DNA from: Bacteroidales bacterium
GTDB taxonomy: Bacteria > Bacteroidota > Bacteroidia > Bacteroidales > UBA932
DNA: 61,431 nt
Assembly (NCBI GenBank): GCA_017455065.1
Contig: JAFTBU010000042.1
Location: 1 to 61,431 of the forward strand
Direction of reading: 5' to 3'
Shown here: one piece after another, positions 8,540 through 15,991 of the stretch
How the letters are laid out: each line of letters opens with the position of its first letter
Numbering within the stretch: position 1 is the first letter of the stretch
Made by a program: the position numbers and the translations under genes
Notes under the pieces: generated by a model
What the model was told of the DNA's origin: nothing
The model's input: the letters and a program-made list of their open reading frames with translations, nothing else
The model's database searches: none

Positions 8540-9666
8540 TAGGGGCATTTCCAGAATCCGGCACGGTCATCCGAGGTATTCGGGTGACCGTCTTTTATAC
8601 TCCAGTACCACTCCCCGTCCGGGCATAGCAGATGCTCCTTGATATAGTCCCAACAGCGCAGGGAGCGGTCCCGCCAGAGCTCTTCGCCGGTCAGCAGATA
8701 CTGCTTCCAGCAGCCCACGACGGTCTCGGCCTGCACCCACCAGTGGCGGTCTTCATCCCTGCGACCGGTGGCAGGGTCCAGTTCATAGGCCATGCTGCCG
8801 TCGGGCATCAGCCCTTCGGCGGCCGCAGCTGCGATATGCTTCGAGGCCTGGTCCACCAGTACCTGGAGGGCATCGTCCCCCAGCACCCCGGCGGCTTCGC
8901 AAAGCAGCCATGAAGCCTCTATGTCGTGCCCGAAAGAACGGACCTCGTCCTGGGGCTTCCAATTTTCGTCGAAAAACAGACGCAGATGCCCCTCAGGCCC
9001 CGTTATCACATTCAGGAAGAGGGCGATGAGCGCGCGCAGCCTCTCCCCCAGCAGTCCGTCCGGCCAGACCCGGTACAGAGCCGAGTACCCCTCCAGGATA
9101 TGCAGGTGGGTGTTCATGGTCTTGGCGTCGTTGCGGTCCTTGTCGGAGAGGCGCATGTCGCTGATGGGCGACCAGTCTTCCGCAGCCGCTTCGAAATAGC
9201 CGCCGAGCGAGGGATCGTAGCTGTGTGCCTCGATGCTATGGAACAATTCCACGGCCTTCACCAGGGCTTCCCCGTCCCCGGTGGCTCGGTGGTACTCCGC
9301 GAGGCCGTAGATGGCGAAGGCAATGGCGTAGAACTGTTTCTTGCGCCCCAGCGGCCGCCCCTGGGCGTCGAGGCTCCACCACGCGCCGCCATGCACGGGG
9401 TCGATGAAACGGTCGATGACTTCCCTGGCGGCGCGCTCCGCCGTTGCCCGCAAGGACTCATCCCCAGTCGCAGCATAGGCGGCAGAAAAGGTCCATAGTA
9501 TGCGCGCGTTCAGGATAAGCCCCTTGGGAGCATCCGCGTCAGGCACCCCGAGGCCGTCTATACGGCCCCTGAAGCCGCCTTCGGGGTCTGTCATCCTGCC
9601 TGTCCAGAAAGGAAGTATGTCCTGCATCAGTTCCGCGCGGAACTGTTCTTTGAGTTTTTCATCCAT
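8491..9666 (-). CDS. Cellobiose 2-epimerase (AGE superfamily)
   Basis: This 391-residue protein without a signal peptide is an (alpha/alpha)6-barrel of the N-acylglucosamine 2-epimerase superfamily. The length and the motifs FGRxxxFY-like GRKKQFYAIAF, NTHLHILEGY (His189), SFGHDIEASW (His247), HWWVQAE and FWKCPYHNGRM (His377) match cellobiose 2-epimerases, in which three histidines support proton transfer at C2. It would convert mannobiose to mannosyl-glucose, or cellobiose to glucosyl-mannose, in the cytoplasm. Mannosyl-glucose is the substrate of the GH130 enzyme encoded at 27506, so it belongs functionally to the mannan locus even though it is transcribed away from it. It shares a promoter region with the divergent AraC gene. 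An N-acylglucosamine epimerase is the main alternative. Confidence 0.85.
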   Translation of the reverse strand: MDEKLKEQFRAELMQDILPFWTGRMTDPEGGFRGRIDGLGVPDADAPKGLILNARILWTFSAAYAATGDESLRATAERAAREVIDRFIDPVHGGAWWSLDAQGRPLGRKKQFYAIAFAIYGLAEYHRATGDGEALVKAVELFHSIEAHSYDPSLGGYFEAAAEDWSPISDMRLSDKDRNDAKTMNTHLHILEGYSALYRVWPDGLLGERLRALIALFLNVITGPEGHLRLFFDENWKPQDEVRSFGHDIEASWLLCEAAGVLGDDALQVLVDQASKHIAAAAAEGLMPDGSMAYELDPATGRRDEDRHWWVQAETVVGCWKQYLLTGEELWRDRSLRCWDYIKEHLLCPDGEWYWSIKDGHPNTSDDRAGFWKCPYHNGRMCIEMLSSSSE

Positions 9667-9749
9667 GATACTTCAAATGTAATAAAAATGACATTTATGG
9701 AAAAGGGATAAAAAAGATATGCAATAAAGTGTCAAAAAAGTATCAGAAA

Positions 9750-9775
9750 TTCACAAATTTATCTAGATTTGTGAA
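9750..9775. promoter_or_regulatory. Inverted repeat holding back-to-back -7 boxes for the epimerase and araC genes
   Basis: TTCACAAAT (9750-9758) and ATTTGTGAA (9767-9775) are perfect 9-bp arms around 8 nt. Each arm contains a Bacteroidota -7 box: TAAATTTG on the minus strand (9754-9761) for the epimerase and TAGATTTG on the plus strand (9764-9771) for the AraC gene. The dyad may simply be the two promoters, or also an operator. Confidence 0.5.
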
Positions 9776-9792
9776 CAATTAATGACCACACC

Positions 9793-10668
9793 ATGCTTGA
9801 AATCCTTTCAGAAATCACTCCCATCACGGAGAAAGACTGCTTCCACATCGTAGAGAGGCAGAAGAGCTATTTCGACTATCCCCTCCACCACCACAAGGAA
9901 TATGAACTGAACTTCGTCCAGCACGCCCGAGGCGTAAGGCGGGTAGTCGGGGACAGCGTCGAAGAGATAGGCGATTTCGACCTGGTGCTCATCACCGGCG
10001 AGGACGTGGAGCACGTATGGGAGCAGGGGCGCTGCCAGTCCACGGACATCAGGGAGATCACGGTGCAGTTCGGACAGGACCTGCTGCCCGAATCCCTGCT
10101 CGCCCGAAACCAGTTCCGCTCCATCCACGAGATGTTCGAGGCGGCCCGTAGCGGCATTGCCTTCCCCATCGACGCCATCATGAGGGTCTATCCGACTTTG
10201 GACAAGCTGGCCAGCGAAAACGGCCGCTTCACCCAGTTCCTGGACATGCTCAGCATACTCTACGAGCTCTCCAACTGCGAGCGCAAGATATTGGCCAGCA
10301 GCACTTTCTCCCATGCCCACAAGACCACCGAGAACGACCGCGTCCAGAGAGTCAAGGAATACATCAACGATCATTACACCGAAGATCTCAGCCTCGAAGT
10401 CCTGGCCTCGGTGGCCGGGATGGGTCCCAGCTCCTTCAGCCGTTTCTTCCACCAGCGCACCGGCAAGACCCTCTCTTCCTACATATTGGACTACCGGCTC
10501 GGCATAGCCGCCAGGGCCCTGGTCGACACCAGCAGGAACATCTCCGAGATATGCTACGGCTGCGGATTCAACAACCTGTCCAATTTCAACCGGATATTCA
10601 AGCAGAAACGCGGTATGACGCCCAAGGAATTCCGCTCCATCTACCGGAAGATGAAAGTATTGGTTTAG
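9793..10668 (+). CDS. AraC-family transcriptional regulator, likely regulator of the mannan locus
   Basis: This 291-residue protein has an N-terminal cupin-type sensor domain (HHHKEYELNF near 32-41) and a C-terminal double helix-turn-helix domain of the AraC/HTH_18 type (about 190-288). The domain includes LSLEVLASVAGMGPSSFSRFFHQ and the signature GFNNLSNFNRIFK followed by GMTPKEFR. An earlier ATG at 9782 is in another frame, so 9793 is the start. It lies just upstream of the first SusC gene and diverges from the epimerase gene, so it most likely senses a mannan- or glucomannan-derived sugar and activates both. No hybrid two-component system or SusR-like regulator is present in the locus, which makes this the only local candidate regulator. 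Confidence 0.9.
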   Translation: MLEILSEITPITEKDCFHIVERQKSYFDYPLHHHKEYELNFVQHARGVRRVVGDSVEEIGDFDLVLITGEDVEHVWEQGRCQSTDIREITVQFGQDLLPESLLARNQFRSIHEMFEAARSGIAFPIDAIMRVYPTLDKLASENGRFTQFLDMLSILYELSNCERKILASSTFSHAHKTTENDRVQRVKEYINDHYTEDLSLEVLASVAGMGPSSFSRFFHQRTGKTLSSYILDYRLGIAARALVDTSRNISEICYGCGFNNLSNFNRIFKQKRGMTPKEFRSIYRKMKVLV

Positions 10669-10699
10669 CGAAATATTTGCAATAATTGACAAAATTGTA

Positions 10700-10731
10700 T
10701 TTGATTGCCCGACTACACTTGAATAACTTTG
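10700..10731 (+). promoter_or_regulatory. Promoter of the SusC/SusD-led mannan operon
   Basis: TTTG (10700-10703) and TAACTTTG (10724-10731) are separated by 20 nt, close to the consensus 19. The predicted leader before the ATG at 10795 is about 60 nt. The AT-rich stretch just upstream (10672-10700), with several TTG repeats, is a plausible AraC binding region. Confidence 0.6.
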
Positions 10732-10794
10732 CCATTGTACGGATAGACTCCGAATTAAAATAAATAACTACAAATTATTAACTAATCACGTACA

Positions 10795-13700
10795 ATGAAA
10801 CAAAAACTATCTCATCTGTTCGGGCTTTTGGTGCTCCTGCTCCTTATGCCCGTGCATTCTTCCGCCCAGAATCTGCGCGTGGAAGGCAAGGTGCTGGATG
10901 AGCATGGCGAAGGCATGATCGGTGCCGGAGTGGTCATACAAGGGACCACGACCGGAACGATCACCGACTACGACGGCAATTTCGTACTCTCATCGGTACG
11001 CCGCGGAGCCACGCTCGAGATATCCTGCATCGGCTACAAGACGCAGACGGTACAGGTCGACGGACAGAACATCACCGTCCAAATGGAAATCGACGCCAAT
11101 GCCCTCGAAGAGGCGGTCGTCGTGGCCTACGGACAGCAGAAGAAAGTCACCATCACAGGTGCGGTCTCCGCAGTGAGCGGCGAGGGACTTCTGAAGGCTC
11201 CGGTCGCTAACGTGGCCAACGCCCTCCAGGGTAACCTCCCCGGCGTTTCCGCAGTCCAGCCTTCGGGTATGCCCGGTGGTGACGAACCTGTCATCCGCAT
11301 CCGTGGTGTCGGCTCGCTCAACAGTGCCGAACCTCTGGTCCTCGTGGACGGTGTCGAGCGTTCATTCTCCCAGCTCGACCCCAATGAAATCGAAAGCATC
11401 TCTGTGCTCAAGGATGCATCGGCCACCGCAGTGTTCGGTGTGCGCGGTGCAAACGGCGTCATACTCGTGACCACCAAGCGCGGTACCACCGGCAAGGCCT
11501 CCGTCACCGCCACCGCCAGCGCAGCCCTCCAGACCATTTCAAAATTCATCGATTTCACCGATTCCTACACCTACGGCAAGATGTGGAACTACACCCAGAT
11601 CACGGATGTGCTTCCCATGAGCCAGTGGCCCGGAACCGTCGACATCTCCGACTACAGCCCCTACACCGACACGGGTATCCGCTTCTCCCAGGATGTCATG
11701 GAGCATTTCCGCACAGGCGACATGCCCACGACTTTCCCGAGCATGGACTGGATCAAGTACATCATGAACGATTCAGCATGGCAGGAGCAGGCCAATGTCA
11801 ATGTCAACGGCGGTACCGAGAAGGTGCGCTATTTCGTTTCCGCTGGTTTCCTGAACCAGGATTCCCTCTTCAAGACCTTCTCTTCCAACAAGAACGAGAA
11901 CTTCCGTTTCCAGAGGCTCAACTACCGCGCCAACCTCGACATCGACGTGACCGAGCACAGCCAGCTGTCGCTGACCCTCGGCGGACGCATGCAGAGCCGC
12001 AACACCATGGGTAGCGACGAAGGTTTCCTGTTCCGCTATCTCCAGGATGCCGTTCCCTATGCAGGAAGCGGCGTGGACGAGCTGGGACGCCACATCGTAG
12101 CCGACGTCAACCTGGTAGGCCAGTTCAACCGTGACGCTCTCTCCAACTACTATAACCTCGGTTATTCCAATGAAAGCACCAACGTCCTGAACTTCGACCT
12201 CCAGTACAAGCTCGACCTGAGCTTCATCACTCCCGGTCTCGACTTCAAGGTGAAAGGCTCCTACAACTCCCAGTACACCGCCAGGAAGAACCGCCAGCTC
12301 GGCTACGGTACCGGCGTCCAGTACGTCGCCACTCTCGTGGACGGCAAGGAAGCCCTGCGCAAAGAGGGCGTGACCTGGCCCCTGCCCTACTCCGAAGGCA
12401 AATGGGGCTCCCGCAACTGGTATGCAGAAGCCAGCTTCGACTACGCCCGCAAGTTCGGTCAGCACAACGTGACCGCACTCCTTCTCTACAACCAGAGCAA
12501 GACATACTATCCCAGTTCCTACCAGGACATCCCCACCGGTTATGTAGGTCTGGTCGGCCGCGTCACCTATGACTATGCCACCAAGTACCTGCTGGATGTC
12601 AATATCGGTTACAACGGTTCCGAGAACTTCGCTCCGGACAAACGCTACGGCCTTTTCCCTTCAGTGTCAGTGGGTTGGATACCTTCCAGCGAGCCCTGGT
12701 GGGAGCCCCTCAAGAACGTCATCGGCTACCTGAAGATCCGCGGATCCTACGGTATCGTCGGTAACGACCGTTCCAGCACCGGCCGCTTCCTGTATCTGCC
12801 CGGCACCTGGGGATTCTTCTCCGGCGGCATGAAGGTGGATACCCAGACCCGCGGCGCCAACTTCGGTACCAACGGCAACTGGCTGCAGGGCGTCAAGGAG
12901 AATTCCTCCGGCAACCCCAACGTGACCTGGGAAACCGCCCGCAAGATCAACGTCGGTGTGGATGCAGCATTCCTGAGGGACCGTCTGCACGCCTATGTCG
13001 ACTTCTTCTGGGAGGACCGCAACGGCATCCTCGTGAACAACGGAAGCATACTTCCCGCAGTCACCTACCTGCCCGCCAGCTACGTGAACGAAGGCCGCGT
13101 CAAGAACCACGGTTATGAGATCACCCTCAGCTGGGAAGACAGGATAGGCGATTTCCGTTACTCCATCTCCCCCAACTTCGCATTCGCAAGGAACGAAGTG
13201 GTCGAGATGCTCGAGGTCGAGCCTCTCTATCCGTATCTCAAGAGGACCGGACTCCCTGTAGGACAGCGTTTCGGTTACGACCTCTTCGAGTTTTACCAGC
13301 CCGGCACCGAGGAGCGCTATCAGGCAAAGTACAACGCTCCCATGCCTGACCAGAACATCGAGCTCAGATACGGCGACTGCGTCTATGTGGACAAGAACGG
13401 TGACGGTGTCATCGACAACTACGACCAGATGCCCCTCGGCTATACCGACAACCCCGAAATCACTTATTCGCTCAACGCATCCATGCATTGGAAGGGCTTC
13501 GACTTCTCCATGCTGTGGACCGGAGCAGACCATGTGAGCCGTGTGCTCGGCAGCTACTACCGCGCACAGTTCGGTTCGACCAACACCTCCGCCCTCACCC
13601 AGTGGGTAGCTGACAATTCCTGGACCGAAGACCATACGGACGCTATCCTGCCCCGTATCTCCTTCAACCACCAGGCTCACAACAACCGTGATTCACAGGC

Positions 13701-13938
13701 ATGGCTCGTAGATGCCAAATACCTGCGTCTGAAGAACGTCGAACTGGGCTACACCTTCAACAAGCCCAAGAATATGCCTTTCTTCAATTATATAAGGGTA
13801 TATCTCTCCGGACAGAACCTGCTGACCTTCGCAAGGTTCGACGGCAACGACCCCGAGGCTCCCGGCACGGGACTCGACTACGGTATCCGCTATCCTATGA
13901 CCCGAGTATTCAACATCGGTGCTCAGTTCAACTTCTAA
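10795..13938 (+). CDS. SusC-like TonB-dependent outer-membrane transporter (first of two)
   Basis: This 1047-residue protein has a signal peptide ending at HSSAQ. A carboxypeptidase-D-like regulatory domain (about 27-105, VEGKVLDEHGEGMIGAGV) is followed by the TonB plug (about 118-225, with VRGANGVILVTTK) and a long beta-barrel. The barrel ends in TRVFNIGAQFNF, with the expected terminal aromatic. It would import large mannan oligosaccharides across the outer membrane, capped by the SusD protein encoded 13 nt downstream and driven by TonB. It is the first gene of the plus-strand operon. Its length is normal for a SusC/RagA protein and nothing suggests damage. Confidence 0.95.
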   Translation: MKQKLSHLFGLLVLLLLMPVHSSAQNLRVEGKVLDEHGEGMIGAGVVIQGTTTGTITDYDGNFVLSSVRRGATLEISCIGYKTQTVQVDGQNITVQMEIDANALEEAVVVAYGQQKKVTITGAVSAVSGEGLLKAPVANVANALQGNLPGVSAVQPSGMPGGDEPVIRIRGVGSLNSAEPLVLVDGVERSFSQLDPNEIESISVLKDASATAVFGVRGANGVILVTTKRGTTGKASVTATASAALQTISKFIDFTDSYTYGKMWNYTQITDVLPMSQWPGTVDISDYSPYTDTGIRFSQDVMEHFRTGDMPTTFPSMDWIKYIMNDSAWQEQANVNVNGGTEKVRYFVSAGFLNQDSLFKTFSSNKNENFRFQRLNYRANLDIDVTEHSQLSLTLGGRMQSRNTMGSDEGFLFRYLQDAVPYAGSGVDELGRHIVADVNLVGQFNRDALSNYYNLGYSNESTNVLNFDLQYKLDLSFITPGLDFKVKGSYNSQYTARKNRQLGYGTGVQYVATLVDGKEALRKEGVTWPLPYSEGKWGSRNWYAEASFDYARKFGQHNVTALLLYNQSKTYYPSSYQDIPTGYVGLVGRVTYDYATKYLLDVNIGYNGSENFAPDKRYGLFPSVSVGWIPSSEPWWEPLKNVIGYLKIRGSYGIVGNDRSSTGRFLYLPGTWGFFSGGMKVDTQTRGANFGTNGNWLQGVKENSSGNPNVTWETARKINVGVDAAFLRDRLHAYVDFFWEDRNGILVNNGSILPAVTYLPASYVNEGRVKNHGYEITLSWEDRIGDFRYSISPNFAFARNEVVEMLEVEPLYPYLKRTGLPVGQRFGYDLFEFYQPGTEERYQAKYNAPMPDQNIELRYGDCVYVDKNGDGVIDNYDQMPLGYTDNPEITYSLNASMHWKGFDFSMLWTGADHVSRVLGSYYRAQFGSTNTSALTQWVADNSWTEDHTDAILPRISFNHQAHNNRDSQAWLVDAKYLRLKNVELGYTFNKPKNMPFFNYIRVYLSGQNLLTFARFDGNDPEAPGTGLDYGIRYPMTRVFNIGAQFNF

Positions 13939-13951
13939 TGCAGTTACGGAT

Positions 13952-15970
13952 ATGAAAAAGAAATCTGATATAATATTGGTATTGGGGATTTGCTCCGCCT
14001 TCTTCATGTCGGCCTGCGTCGACCGCTTCGCTATCGGTGACGCATTCCTCGAGAAGGCTCCTGGTGTCGACGTCAATATCGACACCGTATTCAACAATGC
14101 TGAATACACCCGCAATTTCCTCTGGAGCGCCTATGGGCAGATCTACTGCACCTACACCTCCGGCAATATGATGAACGGCTCTCCCATCGACGCCCTCTCG
14201 GACTCCTACCACAACTATTGCGGTTGGGGAGGCCCTCTCAACACCTATTATCCCGGCACGCTGACCGAGGAATCCCAGGACAGCGACAACGGTAACTTCC
14301 AGGGTAAGTTCTCTTATTCCACCAACCTCGGCAACCTCAACGAATCCGGCGGCCGCGTGTCCATCTACGAGACCGTGCGCAAATGCTGGCAGATCATCGA
14401 GAACATCGACAGGGTGCCCGACATGGCCGAGAATGAAAAGAGCCGTCTGCGCGGCGAGGCCTACACCATCATGGCCAGCCGTTATTACGACGCTTTCCGC
14501 AATTTCGGAGGTCTCTGCCTCGTCAAGAAGGCCTACGAAGTGGGTGAGCCCTTCACCGAAGGCCGCGCCACCGCCATGGAGACCGTGGAATTCATTGATT
14601 CCCTCATTGTTTGCGCCATCAAGGAGCCCGGTTTCATCTGGAACGTGCCTGACAGCGACATCGGCCAGTGGTCCGGCCGCCTGACCCGCGCTTCCGCCCG
14701 CGCCCTCCGCGCAAAGGTTTGGATGTTCGCCGCATCTCCCCTGTTCAACAGCCCGGCTCCCTACATGGAGTACTCCGCCGACAAGGTGACCGAGTTCACC
14801 GACATCCACCATGTATGGTTCGGCAAGGAGGATCCTTCCCTCTGGAACCGCTGCCTGCAGTATTGCGACGAATTCTTCGCCGACAATGCCGCCAACGGCA
14901 ACTACTACCAGCTGGTACAACCTGCCACCAACGACGAGGCAGGATACCGCGCCGCCTACCGCTGGGCCTACCGCTATCGCAATGATGAGAACCATCACGA
15001 GAAACTCTTCGACGCCCATCCTACCCAGCTGCTCTCGGATGTGGTCACCAACGGAACCGTCTCCCAGAACAACTGGGGATGGGGCTGGCATGGATTCGCC
15101 ATCGACACCTACCGTATGGGCGGCGCCGTCCCTACCAACGAGCTGATGGAATGCTTCGGCATGCAGGACGGCCGCAACTTCCCTTATTCGGACATCTATG
15201 GCCCCGGCAACAATCCTGAAGGCAAAGACATGTTCGCAGACCGCGATCCCCGTCTCTACGAGACCATGCTGGTGCCCAGGCAGTCCCTGCCTGCAGGCTT
15301 CGACTATATCAGCAGGACCTACACCGACTGGTGGATAGGAGGTCTGGCAGATTATGAGAGCAGCATAAACAACGCTGAGGATATCATGTCCGGCTACAGG
15401 AAGTTCAAATGGCTCATCGACTACACCAACGAAAAGATGAACGACCGTTTCATCGGCGTTTCCTACATACGTCTGGCTGAGATGTATCTCATCCGTGCGG
15501 AAGCCCGCGCCGAGACAGGCGACCTCAAGGGAGCCCTCGACGACCTCCACGTAGTCCGCAGCCGTGTCGGCCTGGGACGCCTGGAGACCATGAACCCTGG
15601 CCTCAACCTCACTTCCAACAAGGCCAATCTCATCGAGGAGATCCTCCGCGAGCGCAACTGCGAGATCGGAGCCGAGTGCGGAGACCGTCTGTACGACATG
15701 GTCCGCCGCAAACGCCAGGATCTCTTCACCAAACCTCTTCATGAGATCAAGATCTACCGTCTCGACGACAGCGGCAACCGCATGAGCGGCGATACCAAGT
15801 GGGTGGAAGGCACCCCTTGGCCCAAGTTCGAGTACGACAAAGTGGAAATCCAGGTCGGTCACCGCAGATGGTGGGATCCCGGCTTCTGGACCAACAAATG
15901 GTATCTCGATCCTGTTTCCCGCAATGAGATTCAGAAAGGATATGGACTCACTCAGAATCCCGGTTGGTAA
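13952..15970 (+). CDS. SusD/RagB-family nutrient-binding lipoprotein (first of two)
   Basis: I place the start at the ATG at 13952, which gives 672 residues with a lipoprotein signal MKKKSDIILVLGICSAFFMSAC. A longer frame starting at 13919 would overlap the end of SusC and put 11 charged or polar residues before the signal, so it is less likely. The protein has the SusD/RagB fold, with TPR-like helices such as LRGEAYTIMASRYYDAFRNFGG, and the C-terminal block REIL-RERNCEIGAECGDRLYDMVRRKR that is typical of the family. It should sit on the cell surface as the lid of the SusC barrel encoded just upstream and bind mannan oligosaccharides. Confidence 0.93.
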   Translation: MKKKSDIILVLGICSAFFMSACVDRFAIGDAFLEKAPGVDVNIDTVFNNAEYTRNFLWSAYGQIYCTYTSGNMMNGSPIDALSDSYHNYCGWGGPLNTYYPGTLTEESQDSDNGNFQGKFSYSTNLGNLNESGGRVSIYETVRKCWQIIENIDRVPDMAENEKSRLRGEAYTIMASRYYDAFRNFGGLCLVKKAYEVGEPFTEGRATAMETVEFIDSLIVCAIKEPGFIWNVPDSDIGQWSGRLTRASARALRAKVWMFAASPLFNSPAPYMEYSADKVTEFTDIHHVWFGKEDPSLWNRCLQYCDEFFADNAANGNYYQLVQPATNDEAGYRAAYRWAYRYRNDENHHEKLFDAHPTQLLSDVVTNGTVSQNNWGWGWHGFAIDTYRMGGAVPTNELMECFGMQDGRNFPYSDIYGPGNNPEGKDMFADRDPRLYETMLVPRQSLPAGFDYISRTYTDWWIGGLADYESSINNAEDIMSGYRKFKWLIDYTNEKMNDRFIGVSYIRLAEMYLIRAEARAETGDLKGALDDLHVVRSRVGLGRLETMNPGLNLTSNKANLIEEILRERNCEIGAECGDRLYDMVRRKRQDLFTKPLHEIKIYRLDDSGNRMSGDTKWVEGTPWPKFEYDKVEIQVGHRRWWDPGFWTNKWYLDPVSRNEIQKGYGLTQNPGW

Positions 15971-15991
15971 TCACTACAATCTTTCGCTATT

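Noticed and set aside
13928-15862. Minus-strand frame of 644 codons
   Set aside because: It is wholly antisense to the first SusD gene, which has strong family motifs.
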